Positions 10,901-21,746 of a stretch of DNA of 64,000 nt are shown here, piece after piece. The notes under the pieces were generated by a model, which had not been told where the DNA came from, made no database searches, and saw only the letters and a list, made by a program, of their open reading frames with translations. The DNA lies in contig CP154957.1 in assembly GCA_039621445.1 (NCBI GenBank), forward strand, positions 16,686,595-16,750,594, written 5' to 3'. The first letter of the stretch is position 1, and every line of letters starts with the position of its first letter. The translations under genes were made by a program, and so were the position numbers. Source of the DNA: Euglena gracilis. Its lineage: Eukaryota; Euglenida; Euglenophyceae; Euglenales.

Positions 10901-13900
10901 ACACAACACCCATGAACCCACCGGTGACCACACACCGCCCGATGCTCCTCCGTTGCCCCACTGCCGGCCAGCTCCTTGAAATACTCCTGCAGGGGGCTCA
11001 CCATCCGGATGCCGTGCTGGTTTCGCTCAAAGAGGCCCACCAGCATCCCGAAGAACTCCGTTGTGAAGATCTGCGGCCAGGGGGTTCTGTGGGAACGCGT
11101 ACCCCACCATTTTGGATAAGCCGTTGGACCCCCTTTCGACGAAGACGTCGGGTGGAACTGCAGGACCAGGCGGGGGCCGGCGGGGGCCCGGCTGAGGCCG
11201 GATCGTTTCCAGCCGTCAGACTTGGAACCGACAGACCGCAGGACCACATCAATTCAAATCCTTTTTAACTGTGGGATTTAAAATTGAACACCCGGCGCTC
11301 TGCACTGGAAACAAGTGGCACTGTTCGGGAGAACTTTTCTCGGGCAGTTGTTACTTGCGATCCACTTCATCTGAAAAGCTCGGTTTGCCCACATTTGGGG
11401 GTGAGGGGAGGGACCTGCCCCTGGCCAAAGAAGCCCCTGTCTGCTGGGCCAAGGCAGAGCAATCGGTGCTGCAGTGCTGGCAACTGCATCAGACAACAGG
11501 TGGGCCGAGGAGAAAGCCTGGTGGGGGGGGGGCGAACCCCACCCACCACAGCACTTTGCAAGAAGAAACTGTGGGCTGGCAGCAGAAAACTGTGGGCTGT
11601 GAATTGGTGTGCGGCTCTGGAAAACAGGAAGAGGTGGTGGGAGGGGGTCGGCCTCCCACTGCGTGCGCTGTGGCTGTTTGTTTGGTTCCTGTGATCCCCG
11701 GTTGATTGCGAGAGGGGCCTGGCGGGACTATCTTGTTTTCACTCCGCCGGCCACCAAGGGCCCGCCAGGCACGTACTCCACGACAGGGGGATCAACTTCA
11801 CCCTGACAAAGACTCTAGTCCACCTCCCATCCACCACTCATTGGGTTTCCAGGATTCCCATTCAGCCCTGGCAACAGTGGGCTGGAGGCAGGGGGGGATA
11901 TGCAACGAGGCAACATACAATGCAAAAAAATGAAAAAAAACGCAAAAAAAAGTGCAAGTTCATGTACAGGGTAGACAAAAATCACGACAGAATATAACGA
12001 CGAATATTTCGGTAAAACTATTTTGGTGGAATTTCAAATTTGGTAAATCGTTTTTGGTAAAATTTGGTATTAAACCACTTCTTAGCGCTTTATTACCATG
12101 TGCCGAGTAGTTTTGCTCGTGCTTTTGTTGAGGAAATTGAACAAATTCTGGCTATTTTGCCTCAAGAATACCATCAAGGGCAACATTTGCTAACTTTTAT
12201 GATTTTTTGTTATTTTCGGAATTTCAAACCATTTCCCAGCCATTTACCATAAACATAATTGTAATAAAATTTAGGCACTTCACCAAAATTTTTGTTAACT
12301 GTAATTCTTGTCCACCCTGTAAATTCCTGTTGGGGTTGCACACTTTTGCGTTAAAAAGGAGTAAAAAAAAACTGTTGCCTCATCCAGGTCTTTTTTAACT
12401 TTGCAATATGATTTGCCATCATCACGGTGCACATTTTGGACAGTTATTGGCACATTTCCTAAGAAGCATAAATAACACAGCGCCTCATCGTACATTATTT
12501 TAAGTATTTCAAAAAAAAACTGCCAAAAAGGTCGTAACACCAAAAAAACATGTGATGAAAACTTGCAGAATGGCATGGTTGATTTGCCCAGTTGCATTCA
12601 TTTCATTGGTATTCATCTTGTTAACGTGTCATTAATCAAAAATGCATTGTATGTGGATTCCAGTTGTGCGGTAAAGGAGCAATTGCCTCGCGATTGCCCC
12701 CCAAAAAATACTTAAATTACAAAAGGCCAAATATGCACAAAACATGCAAAAAATGCGACTTTTCGTTTTCAAATCTTTCATTCTGCAAGAACATGCAAAT
12801 TATGCAAAAAAAATGCTGAATTTTCAAGATTTTGGATTATTCAAAAAAAATGGAAATTATGCAACTTGCATATTCCCTCTCGGTCGCTGGAGGTGGCAGG
12901 CTGGGGGGACCTGGGAATTTCCAAAAGTGCGTTGTGGAGAGTGCACAGAGGCAGAGTGTACAACTTAAAAGGGGTTTGAGCTGAAGCGTGAAATGGAAAT
13001 GAGGTGAAACCAGGAGGGGGCAAAACGGAGGGCTCTGAAAAGTGTGTGGTGTCCCTTCCAGCTGGACAGCGAAATTCACCAATGAAAAATCGGCAATGTT
13101 TAATTTTCCTTGTTCTGTCTGCCCAACATATGTGTGCATGCGCTCCAGAAATTTTTCCGGACCCGGACCAACCAACCCCCAGAGGGCGGCGGGGGGTCGT
13201 GGGGACACTATTGGAGGGTCCATTCTGCTTCTGGGTCCAAAATTTTCGGCGCTTTGCACCGAAAATGGAGGAAAACCCCCCTCTGGGGGAGTACCCACTC
13301 AACTCCCTGCTCCTCGAAGGGGGGGAGCCATCCACCACCCCCCTGGGTCATCAAACTTTAAAAAAATATGTATATCCGGCGGGTGCGGGTGTGCGTGCGT
13401 TACAAAATGAGGCGGGTCCAGCACAGGACAGGAGAGAAATTGGGCGTTGATTCCCCTCTGACAGTGTTTGTGAAGAAGAGCCAGCTTCGCTCTGCTGATG
13501 AATGCCACAGGTACCCTGTTTGAGCAGCCGGCTACCCCTGTACACACACTCACACACGCACACGCACATGTGCGGACACACAAATAAACTCATGCCCAAG
13601 GACCTAAATCCTAACCCTTACCCTATTCCTAACCTCCAACCCAAACTCTACCAATTTCAAGTTACCAAACCCAAACCCTGTGCCCGAAAAACTGGGAGTT
13701 AGCTTTCCATACATCACATTTGTCTGGGGCATCTCCAGTGGGGAGGCGCGAAAATGAAGGCGAATTTGAGTCCGGGCGTGCTTATTAAACGGAGCGGGTC
13801 CAAATCCCCCCTCACTCCACTGGGTTCACCCGGGGGGGGGGGGGGAGGGCAGCACCATTTGCGTACACCAACACACACGCTACCTGTTGCTCTGGCTGTG

Positions 13901-16900
13901 TGACGAGGTGCTCGTGCCGCCGCCGGCAGGCAGCCGATGCCCCAGCGCCGCCCCCAGCAGCGAGGCGGCGTTGGCGCACGCCTCCCGCAGCACCTCCGGC
14001 AGGCGTTCTGTGCGACATAGGGGGGGCCATGGCCTTGAAGGAAAAAGAGTGGATGGAAAACACATTTTCATCCACACTGTGTGGCTAAAAACCGTGGCAG
14101 ACGTCCATCACTCGCATCCATAAAACGTTGCATACCGTGACTTCGGGGCCTTCGATCACCGGGGACTCCACAGGCACACCTGTGTCGTACGGGTTGTCCG
14201 GGACGACAATCTCCCACCAGAGACCGGCCGTAAAATGATGAAAACGGCTGGGTACAGAGCCGACTGGAGACAAATGCGGTGGTTCACTCCCCATTGTCAT
14301 CTGTTCCGAATACCTCAGCTTCAGAACTGATGCCAAGTGGGTGCAACCAGAAAAGCAGCTGATGTAGCAAGGCCAGGGTAGGTACTTTGCTGAGGCCCTT
14401 TGGAGGCTGGGCTGCAGCCATCCCAAAATTTGGGCACCATGAAGAGAAATTGTTCGGCAACCGCTCCCACCGCGTCGCCACGTTGCTTTGGGGCATGGGG
14501 AGGGTTGACCTCCACCCAGTTTTGTCAGTTTGCAAGGAAAATTTCGGCCGAAAAAAATGCCCCCCCCCCCCGGGATCACAGTTTGGGCCACACCCCCCCA
14601 GCCCACCTCTCTCATCACTCCCCACCCCCCACACCAGGATGGGGTGGGGTCCACCCCCCCCCCTACTCACCACCCATAGGATGTTGGAATCTTACGGCCC
14701 TCGACTGACTTCTCTCCAACTTTTGCATTTCTGCCATTCCGCCCTGTCTTGATAGCTTCTCGCCAACACCCACACTGGCGCTGACGAACAATGATTTTTC
14801 ACACAGGGACGTCCCGCATGCATGAGAGACAGCGGTGAAGAAAGAAGGATCAGAGAAAACTGCATCCAAGCAAAGGATGAAGTGAGAAATTTGTGCAAAA
14901 TTTAAGAGCGCTGTGAGGGCAGCGAGACCACAATTTCCGTATATGCCATTGGGAATGAGGTAAGGTGCAAGGAAATCCCTGGTCAGCACACACAGCTGCA
15001 CACAACAGGAAGATTTCGTTGGTGTTCATTGCGAATATCTTGTACTGGTAAAGCGGGGAAGATTCGTCAGGCACCTGAAAATTGAAATGAAAAAAATTAT
15101 ATGTTAATTACGCCTTTCACGTGGACGAACACAGTGTGCAAAATGTTTATTATTTCAGCACAAAATTCATTCCGTGTGAATATCAGTATTTGACATTTTT
15201 CTTATAATTAATTAGAAACATTAGGTTTGCTTCTTTAATTATTAATGTGGAATATTCTGAGAAAAAATACATAATCCCTCAAGATACTTTTCCTTAAACC
15301 CTCTCCTTCAGACTCGTATCACCGTAGCAGCTGACTGGGGTGTTACAAATTTCCGCAAACTCCAAGGTTTCTTCAACATCCAATTGCCGAGGCCCGAGAT
15401 CCAAGACAATCCAAATTGGTGTGTGGTTGTTCTCCCAGGGCCTGGGCACGAACGCAACAACTTTACTGTCTGCGGGCTCAGGCCTCCCGGGGCCCAGTGT
15501 GGATGAACCTGAAGCACTGGATAACAAAATGAGGGACTCCATTGAGCATTTGCGTAGCAGCACTGTAGAATTTCTTGTTCTAAATGAAGGTTACCATTGC
15601 GTATTTCCTCAACGGCCACACAACGTGTGTGTTAAAATTTGCTTCTGTTGGGCATTTGCGCCGATCACTCTTATTGAAAATTACAACTTTAGGGTGCTGT
15701 TCCGCAAATGGGCAATGGGAACAAAAATTTTGTGCAAATGTGCGACAGAACAAATCTCCCAAAATAAACAAAAATATGAAGCCCCCCCCAAAGATAAAGC
15801 CCCGCAAGGGGTTTGGCTTTTCCACCTAAATATGGACCCTCTCCCCCCAATACGGCGTAAACTGGAGCCTCTTTTAAGTGTGGGGTGCTTTGGGGGGTAT
15901 GTGTGTGGGGGGGGGGGCTTAGGCAGCGCATCTCGCACTTGAGCTTTTTCTTTGTCGATGAGCCTTATGCAAATGGTCATTTTTTTACAAAACCCTTGAA
16001 CCGCCGAATGCACCTGGTGAAACAGCAATATGCAAGATTCACCCTCACGATACACGTTAGGAAACACTAAGGTTTCAAGCCATCATCCTAACGAGCTGTC
16101 TGATACGCCTGGAGCGACAGATTTGTGTTGTCGTCTGTGAAATAGGTGGGTTGTACACCCTGCAGTCTTTCTTTGTTCAAACCGCGGCTGCAATAAATCA
16201 TGCCAGTGAAATTTGTTGTGATCCTATCTCCCGTTTCATCATGACAAATCTCGAAACCCTTCCCTCCCCTTTGAACCACTTTCTCTTCACCCTGCACAAG
16301 CCTTCACAGAATCCCCGGGCACGCCCTCCTTCCTGCGTCCCTATCCAGCGATGCGGTTGGCCCCACCCTAGCCCCCCATCCTTGTTCTCCGTGTTCCACG
16401 TAGGATTTGTCAGCCCACGGTGAATCTTTCCAACATTACTGCACAAAGTTTTTTCCCCAAAAAAAGGTGAGCTGTGCACACCAAAGCTACACAAAGGAGC
16501 TGATGCACAGGTTCCGCTTCAGCTCGACATGCCTCACTGCAATAAATCTCACCACACCCCCAAGCACATCGTGCCACTCGGTATTGGTCAGGTTCTGATG
16601 AGGAATCGGGAAGCTGCCACGCCACCAAACATGCATGGTCCAAAACGGAATGGGACGACTTTGTGGACTCAAAAGACTTTGTGGACCAAACAAAAAACCT
16701 ACATTCATTCCAATCACTGAATGAAAGTTGTACTGCATTTCTCAGGTGAAGAGGGAATTATCATTCTCCTTTTCTTTAATGTGTATGTGTTGTGTTCTCC
16801 ATACATGTTGTGGGACATGTGTCATATGCATGATTGTCTGTCACTTTCTCGTTGCAGAAACTCTGGAGGGTCTGCCGTTGCGCCAACAGTTCCAGCTGCG

Positions 16901-17704
16901 CTTCCAGAGACCTGATACGAATCAGCGGCACAGGGGAGATGAACGCAGAGCTGGTGATATCCATGGTCCGAACCCCGAAGGAGACAGGCTGGGACAGCAA
17001 TGAAGGGGAAAGATCACGAAAAACCCAGACCCACTTTTCATCGTATTTCCCCTTTTTAAAAAGATTAGGTTTCTGGTCCAATAATATTCAGGTTGGCGTC
17101 GGGGGAAAACCAACGTTTTCCAATGTTTGTTCATTTTTCAAAAGTTTCCGGCGCTTTACACTGCACACTTTCAGCACAACCCATGCCCAATTCCCTGTTG
17201 AGGGACCCCTCGGGGGGGGGGGGGGGCTTGTACGGCCCAGGGGGGTCTTGAGAGTTAAAAAGAGGCACTGGGCCCAGGAACTCTTTCTGGCAGTTGGAAG
17301 GGAGGGCACACGCCATCGCAGGGAAGCACACCCCACAAAGCGCAAGCAGTGAGAGCACACTGCACAATGTCTTCGGTTGGGGAGCGTTTGCATCGCAACG
17401 AGAGGGAACTCCTCGAAGATCACTGTGCCCTGATGACAGAACGTTGTGCCCGGAAAGTGCCGTCCTCACCGCCGGGGCACACCTTGGGAATGCTCTTCGC
17501 GGCAAACAGTGCGCGGCCTTTCCGGTCGGTGGTTCGGGTGTAGACCGGCCGGTCCCCAATCAGCCTCTGGACGTGGGCCTCGTTCGGCGCCCCAAACATA
17601 GCGACCGCATCAGACGCCGCGGCGCTCGCCGCAAGCGTGGATGTGGATGACGCACTGCGACGGTAAGGGGTTCCCAAGGTCTGACACATCTCAATTTCTG
17701 TCAC
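4454..17704 (-). CDS. SMYD5: SMYD5-like SET/MYND lysine methyltransferase family protein (about 14 exons)
   Basis: Predicted protein-lysine methyltransferase of the SMYD5 type: a SET domain split by a MYND zinc finger, with a post-SET cysteine cluster. Inferred exons, in transcript order: 17704-17483, 17429-17332, 16911-16845, 16613-16482, 16159-16093, 14263-14180, 14007-13884, 11086-10936, 10171-10116, 8888-8779, 7536-7328, 7271-7185, 4976-4941, 4601-4454. Exon ends sit at AG acceptors and mostly GT donors (GTGTGC four times), and codon phase agrees across nearly all joins. Exceptions: the exon at 10171-10116 needs a GA donor, the 7328 donor (GTCAGG) is weak, and the join into the last exon is unresolved. 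Domain order (GRALFAAKSIPK, VIFEEFPLVAMQ, MYND, NHACEPN, EELQLCYLD, CQCRRC) follows animal SMYD5. The start codon is uncertain (17704 or 17599). Introns reach 2.9 kb and hold most of the local repeats. Confidence 0.75.
7185..7536 (-). CDS. SMYD5-like exons 11-12 (SET core NHxCxPN)
   Basis: Exon 11 (7536-7328) opens with an acidic run (HEEEAEEGEEEPEEAA) and ends AGESFGT. Exon 12 (7271-7185, 29 codons) begins GLFPLASLMNHACEPN, the SAM/substrate-binding core of SET domains (SMYD5 has GSGLFVLQSCCNHSC). Exon 12 is bounded by TTGCAG and donor GTGTGC. The intron between them is 56 bp. To keep frame, exon 11 must end at ACT followed by GTCAGG; the nearby CAG followed by GTGGTT puts exon 12 out of frame. 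Confidence 0.8.
8325..8660 (+). repeat. Dispersed intronic repeat, copy 1
   Basis: Shares an extended stretch with 23100-23300 in the same orientation: a C/G-run bracketed CACCTAAACAGTG, then a GACTGATTTTC-like segment, GCAAAGCACCGGGCCGAAAA, TTGACCTCCCAAAAC, and a GGGTCxGTCTGGACCCC-like block before the next G run. The two copies lie in introns of different genes, so it is a mobile or segmentally duplicated repeat. It ends near TTCGAACCCTGATTGG. Confidence 0.7.
8779..8888 (-). CDS. SMYD5-like exon 10 (acidic/cysteine-rich, candidate)
   Basis: A candidate 110-bp exon encoding EDNGSCCNAGSDGECEAEV and then VVLLPSQRDPTK. It begins after a pyrimidine-rich acceptor ending GACAG and ends at a GTGCCC donor in phase 1, which agrees with the two-base start of the next exon at 7536. 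No conserved counterpart is recognised; SMYD5 homologues are variable here. GC-rich sequence leaves other frames partly open, so this is the weakest of the internal exons. Confidence 0.5.
10116..11086 (-). CDS. SMYD5-like exons 8-9 (helical region between MYND and SET core)
   Basis: Exon 8 (11086-10936) reads IFTTEFFGMLVGLFERNQ then HGIRMVSPLQEYF, corresponding to the LFALVGTNGQGI..SLSQW stretch of SMYD5. It starts with one base that completes the two left by exon 7. Exon 9 (10171-10116) continues VLEPLLNDIEDAINAEAD, matching the FIDQLYKDIE helix. The only in-phase way from exon 9 to the next acidic exon (8888) uses a GA donor: GACAG followed by GAGGGA. A GT alternative at 10093 exists but breaks phase with exon 10. 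Confidence 0.65.
10330..10690. repeat. AT-box/C-run foldback sequence in intron
   Basis: Begins with CCCCCCAAATAATATACC and ends with CGCATATTATTTGGGG, so the ends are complementary. In between are further AATAATA boxes next to C runs and an AT-rich patch. It is one member of the family described in the findings (others near 22440, 32500, 42720, 43676, 53210 and 59390). Confidence 0.5.
10835..10859. repeat. (CA)n microsatellite
   Basis: About twelve uninterrupted CA units within an intron just upstream (plus strand) of SMYD5-like exon 8. Confidence 0.9.
11087..13883 (-). other. SMYD5-like intron 7 (2.8 kb)
   Basis: Long intron with donor GTAGCG and acceptor CCCACAG. It contains A-rich TGCAAAAA-type stretches (12715-12860), G/C homopolymers, a CA-rich patch (13541-13582) and a degenerate CCTAAC telomere-like stretch (13602-13650). 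No convincing coding sequence is seen. Confidence 0.55.
15294..15563 (-). CDS. Unassigned ORF inside SMYD5-like intron
   Basis: A 90-codon frame ending in TAA, with protein-like composition (AFVPRPWENNHTPIWIVLD, then RQLDVEETLEFAEICNTP). It sits between exons 5 and 6 of the SMYD5-like gene. An acceptor at CCCGCAG and a donor after SCYG would be phase-compatible with both neighbours, so it could be an extra exon. No SMYD5 homologue has matching sequence and I do not recognise a domain. It may instead be a fossil of another element. Confidence 0.25.
   Translation of the reverse strand: MLLRKCSMESLILLSSASGSSTLGPGRPEPADSKVVAFVPRPWENNHTPIWIVLDLGPRQLDVEETLEFAEICNTPVSCYGDTSLKERV
16482..16911 (-). 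CDS. SMYD5-like exons 3-4 (MYND zinc finger)
   Basis: Exon 3 (16911-16845) encodes a helical SLEAQLELLAQRQTLQ segment. Exon 4 (16613-16482, exactly 44 codons) carries CAWGCGEIYCSEACR followed by HQLLC, the second half of a MYND finger (C-x3-C-x3-YC-x3-C then H-x3-C). Animal SMYD5 has the matching CPHCQVMYCSAECR. Both joins keep phase (2/1, then 0). Exon 4 ends at donor GTGTGC. The finger would mediate protein contacts rather than catalysis. Confidence 0.78.
17332..17704 (-). CDS. SMYD5-like exons 1-2 (start of SET domain)
   Basis: Exon 1 (17704-17483) ends DRKGRALFAAKSIPK and joins exon 2 (17429-17332) in phase 0 to give a run into GTVIFEEFPLVAMQ, then CAVCSHCLRFVG. This is the classic SET opening: GRxLFA, a glycine turn, then an acidic FEExPL strand, followed by the CDHCLR-like cysteines that begin the MYND insert in SMYD5. 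The intron between them is only 53 bp (17430-17482) with donor GTGTGC and acceptor CAG. Exon 2 ends in phase 2 at another GTGTGC donor and the next exon starts with the matching single base. The first Met is ambiguous; a possible acceptor near 17688 could mean exon 1 is internal. Confidence 0.8.
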
Positions 17705-18168
17705 ATGTCACATGTGAATTCTGCACTTTTTGCAACTGTTGGCTTTTGTGTGTGTGTGTGGAACTGCATGAACATACAAAATCAGTTTTGATTCATTTGA
17801 AGAGAGGGAGGGAGAAAATGACACTCTCACGTGAATCAAATAAAACAAAATACAACGAGTTGGAAAGGGTTGGCAAAAGGCCAGGATCACCTATCGACGA
17901 AGTGACCAAGTGCCAGAGAGACGCGAAAGGCAGCAGCGCTGTAGTCCATGCAGAGCTGCAAAGAGGGGCTGTGGGCTGCAGGGAGAGGGATTTAGTGTAA
18001 ACCTGTTTTGGCTGGCTCCTGAGTTCTCCAAACTTTTTTGTTCTTTTGCCCTGAGGATTTGGGTTCTCTTTGGGTGCTGTACCCAAGCATTTGTGGGGAA
18101 AGGCCTTTGTGGGTACCCCTGTCACCCACGGTACACGCGTCCTGTTCAGCCCTCGCCGCATCAAATCA

Positions 18169-18214
<46 letters not shown>

Positions 18215-19550
18215 CTAATGCATATGGATGTATGTATACGTACATGTACATGTCTATGCAAAAATATCTATATGCATATATACATGAAAACACACAGACG
18301 TACATAGATATGCGCATATATACACATACATTCACACAAACACACATGCAAACACACACATATATGTCATTATAGCAGCAGGATGCTAAAGCCCCCCCCC
18401 CCCCTGGGGCATTTAGATTCTCCGCGGGGGGAGGGGCGTAAGGCAGCACCCAGGTCCGACTTCGGGGGAAATCTGGGGTCATGGTTTGGGATAGCGTTTG
18501 GGTAACAACCGGATTTCCGGAGGGTGCTCCTTTTCGGGGATTTAGGGGGGGGTTTGGCCACATTTCCAGAGCGAGTTAGGCAGAATTTATGCCGAATTTT
18601 GGTGAAATTCTGTCAAAAGTGCAAACTAAAAATCTTTTGAGATGGGGTCCTAACTTCCAGGCTAACGTTTTCCCGAAACGGGACCGATTTTTTGGCAAGC
18701 CGATCCAAACCCCAACCCTATTCCTGAACACGAGTGCCCATCCTCCTGCAATCCGACAGATTACGCCCGGATCCGGTGCGGTTCCGGGGCCAAACGGACC
18801 GAAAAAATTGGGAAAGTCGGACCCGGGTGCCCTCCCCACCATGTCGGACGTTACGGAAAGTCAGACAAAATGCCCCCCCCCCCCCCCAGAGCCTGGGCTG
18901 GGACCCCCCTGGGTGCGTCGGGGACCCGCCCGGGTTGAGGGGGCTCCCCCCACCCACCCAAAAAGAAGCCTGCCTCCCTCCCTCCTTCCAAATGCCAGAA
19001 GGATCTGGACCTAGCATTCGGGTAGAAGGGTCCGGCAGCCCTGCTGGTGGGCTTCAAAAGCCATTTTTTTGGGAAAAAATGTAGATCTCTAATTCGATTT
19101 TTCGATTTCACCTCCATCCCTTCAGTTTTTCTTTATGGTTTTCTTCCCTTGTCTTTGAATATTTCGACCTTCTTTTTCCAGATTTCATTAATTTTTCCAC
19201 TTTTGGTGTACTTGTTTCCCCTCCCCAGCCCTCTGTGGCCTGCTGCTTCTGCTCTCTTTTCGCAAACAGGAAACCGACAAATGCTGATGTGTTTGCAAAA
19301 AAAAAATCCGGAAGAAAGAGAAAACTGACACAAAAAAAATGGGTCAAAGCACTCGGATGTGCACAGCGCATCAGGGGAGGTTGGCTGGAGGGCATTGCAG
19401 TGTGCTGTCATGCTGTGCTCCAAAATCATCAGGCAAATCCTCTAACTGTGGTTTGAGGCACACACTCCGAAGTCGTCAGCCAACCTCCCCTCTCAAAGCC
19501 ATCTCCACCGAAACAGTCTCCTCCAAAACAATGCACGGCCACAATGCGGT
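17705..19550. other. Intergenic region upstream of SMYD5-like gene
   Basis: Between the 5' end of the SMYD5-like gene and the stop of the next minus-strand coding exon. It holds a (CA)n tract at 18170-18213, a tetranucleotide-like TACATACA patch to 18365, and several poly-C runs. No TATA box, SL-like sequence or exon is recognised. Confidence 0.5.
18170..18213. repeat. (CA)n microsatellite
   Basis: About 21 CA units, followed by degenerate GTATACATACATGTAC-type sequence to about 18365. Confidence 0.95.
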
Positions 19551-19720
19551 TCACGCGCGCCACCGGGCCTTCAACGCGCCAAAGGTCAGCGCCGTGCCCA
19601 GCGAGCATGCCGCCACCAGGTACAGCAGCACCGTCACCAGCCAGCCCTCCGCCGCCTCGTCCGCCCGCCACCGCCCGGCGGTGAGGGCCGGCCAGGGGGA
19701 CGCGCACGGCCGGCCACACG
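19551..19720 (-). CDS. Candidate terminal exon: C-terminal transmembrane helix
   Basis: Encodes a Trp/Arg-rich stretch, then GWLVTVLLYLVAACSLGTAL as one hydrophobic helix, a short basic tail KARWRA and TGA at 19551. This looks like the C-terminal anchor of a membrane protein. The only upstream AG for about 60 bp is CCTAAG at 19721-19722, which is the terminus of the transposon-like element 19721-22201. The exon could belong to the SGNH hydrolase gene (next known exon upstream at 28076) or to a separate gene in between. There are no homology clues beyond the helix. Confidence 0.5.
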
Positions 19721-20120
19721 CTTAGGCGGCCGAATTCGCACTTAATCTTTTTTCCTTTGGATGCGCGCAATTGCGCAAATATACCATTTTTTTGAAACCC
19801 CTGGGACCCTGTACCCTGACACCCAGAACACGATTTAAGAACCGTTACACCCATCTATTGAAGAGGATTAACTCCCAGTGGTCTGGTGTGCATGCTGCTT
19901 ACCAGGTGACGTTAATAGGGCTGGGGGTGAGACTGGTGCTGTTGTACATCAAACGGTGGACAGGCACACACCCCTTGTGACGACACTTGGAACGGTGCTG
20001 ACGTGCTGGCTGAACTGGCTGTGATACTACCGCCACCGGTGAGAACACACGGGGCCTCATTAGATCACACCACCACAGACACACAGACTACGTGAGGCAG
20101 CCGTCACGCAATTGATGTGT

Positions 20121-20556
20121 GTTTGTGCGCGCAATTGTGCAAATAAAAACAATTGTGTTTATGGGCGCATTTGCGCAAATAAAACGTAAACCGATGATGA
20201 TAAAATGACGTGTTGGTGGGCGCAAATGCGCGCACAAACTTATTTGGTGGTGTGCGCATTTGCGCAAATGCGCACACCAACACGTTTATGTTTACTTGCG
20301 CAAATGCGCCCACCAACATGTACTTTTACTTTCTATGTTAAAAGACACCAATGAGGACCATGACCCTACGAGGTTTAAAAACGTGATGGGCGTGCTGGTG
20401 CGCGCAATTGCGCAAATAAACACAATTATGTTTGTGCGTGCATTTGCGCAAATGCGCGCACAAACACTTTATACACCGCTTCAAAATGATGTGTTTGTAA
20501 GAGCCTTAGAGCACACAAACAAAGTTGTGTTTATTTGCGCAAATGCGCGCACCAAC
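20121..20556. repeat. Cluster of GCGCAAATGCGC palindromic motifs
   Basis: Eight units of a 25-35 bp degenerate palindrome built on TTTGCGCAAATGCGC, usually flanked by ATAAAC on one side and CACAAAC or CACCAAC on the other, in both orientations, at about 20121, 20158, 20214, 20247, 20292, 20395, 20428 and 20516. Confidence 0.85.
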
Positions 20557-21516
20557 ACACATGAGAGATACCATCTCCTCCTCCGTGACAGCTGGCGAAC
20601 GCAATTCCTTACGCCAACCAATGGTTTGCACCACAATTACATGCTGATGAAATTTGTGGTGAGAGGTGGTGTAGAGTGTTCACTGGAACACGGCATTTGA
20701 CTGGCCAAAATTTGCCTGTCTTATGTGTATACATTTGCACTGCTGTTACCCGGCCCACACGACCTGTTGTTTTGGCGTCATGCGTTTGGCAGTTAAACAT
20801 CATGAATTGATGACATGCAAACGACCTGTGACTGTTCGACACCTTTTCTGCAACAGGACTGCCTTACAAGAAGACAAAATTTGGCACCTGAAATACCCGG
20901 GACGTGTCGGGCCGGAGTCCGTTTTACGGTTTTTTTTGGCATGTTTTCTCTAAAACACGTAAAAAACACCGGTTTTTGTGCATAATTTGTGGGGAGTGAG
21001 TCCCACAGCTTTGATGCAACCAATCCAGGGGTAAAGGTTCAACACTTCCTTGCATCCAAAGGAACGGGTGCTTGAGGGCTACCTCTCTTCGGATGCTGGT
21101 TGCCATGCACTGGCACCACGTCGTCCCCCCAGTCTTACACCCCGGTTGCGGGGTATAACGTGGCCGCTTCCGTGTGTGTTGTTGCACCGGGGAGGTGGAT
21201 GCCGGTCTAATGGGTGCTGAAGCATCAGCAGCTGATGGGGCTTTAGCAGTGGAGCCCAGGCCGCAGGTCAGCGGCAGGGCCCTTGGGACCCAAAAATTGG
21301 GGCCGGTGGACGTGTACCGTTACTGGGTGGCTATGCACGCACCTTCAAGAGATCCTATGTCTCCATCTTTTGTGGAACCTGTCAATGGTAAAAAAACGGC
21401 ACAATAACACCATATACCGGAGGAGACGGTGTGGTCATTTGCTTTCAACTCATTCAGAAGCCACTAAGGGTAGTTGCAGGAGATGCAAATGCAATCGTTT
21501 TCTACTGCTCCATTAG

Positions 21517-21746
21517 TTGTTTATTTGCGCATTTGCGCGCATCACGTTGTTTGTGGGCGCAAATGCGCAAATAAACATAGTAAATTGTGCAGTTTCTTCG
21601 TACAGTTTATTTGCGCATTTGAGCCCACAAACAACGTGATGCGCGCAAATGCGCAAATAAACCACATCTGCTGTCGGTGTTTGACAGTTGTGTTTCCGTC
21701 ACACCGTTCTTATTTGTGTATATGGGCGCAAATGCGCGCACAAACA
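21517..21746. repeat. Second cluster of GCGCAAATGCGC motifs
   Basis: Five more units at about 21517, 21550, 21604, 21636 and 21720, with single diverged copies at 22148 and 19761 close to the element's two ends. Confidence 0.85.

Noticed and set aside
13602-13680. Telomere-like CCTAAACCCTTACCC stretch as an internal telomere
   Set aside because: Too degenerate and short, with no array; more likely low-complexity intron.
20121-21746. CRISPR-like array from the GCGCAAATGCGC motif
   Set aside because: Spacing is irregular, orientation alternates, the genome is eukaryotic and no cas genes are present.
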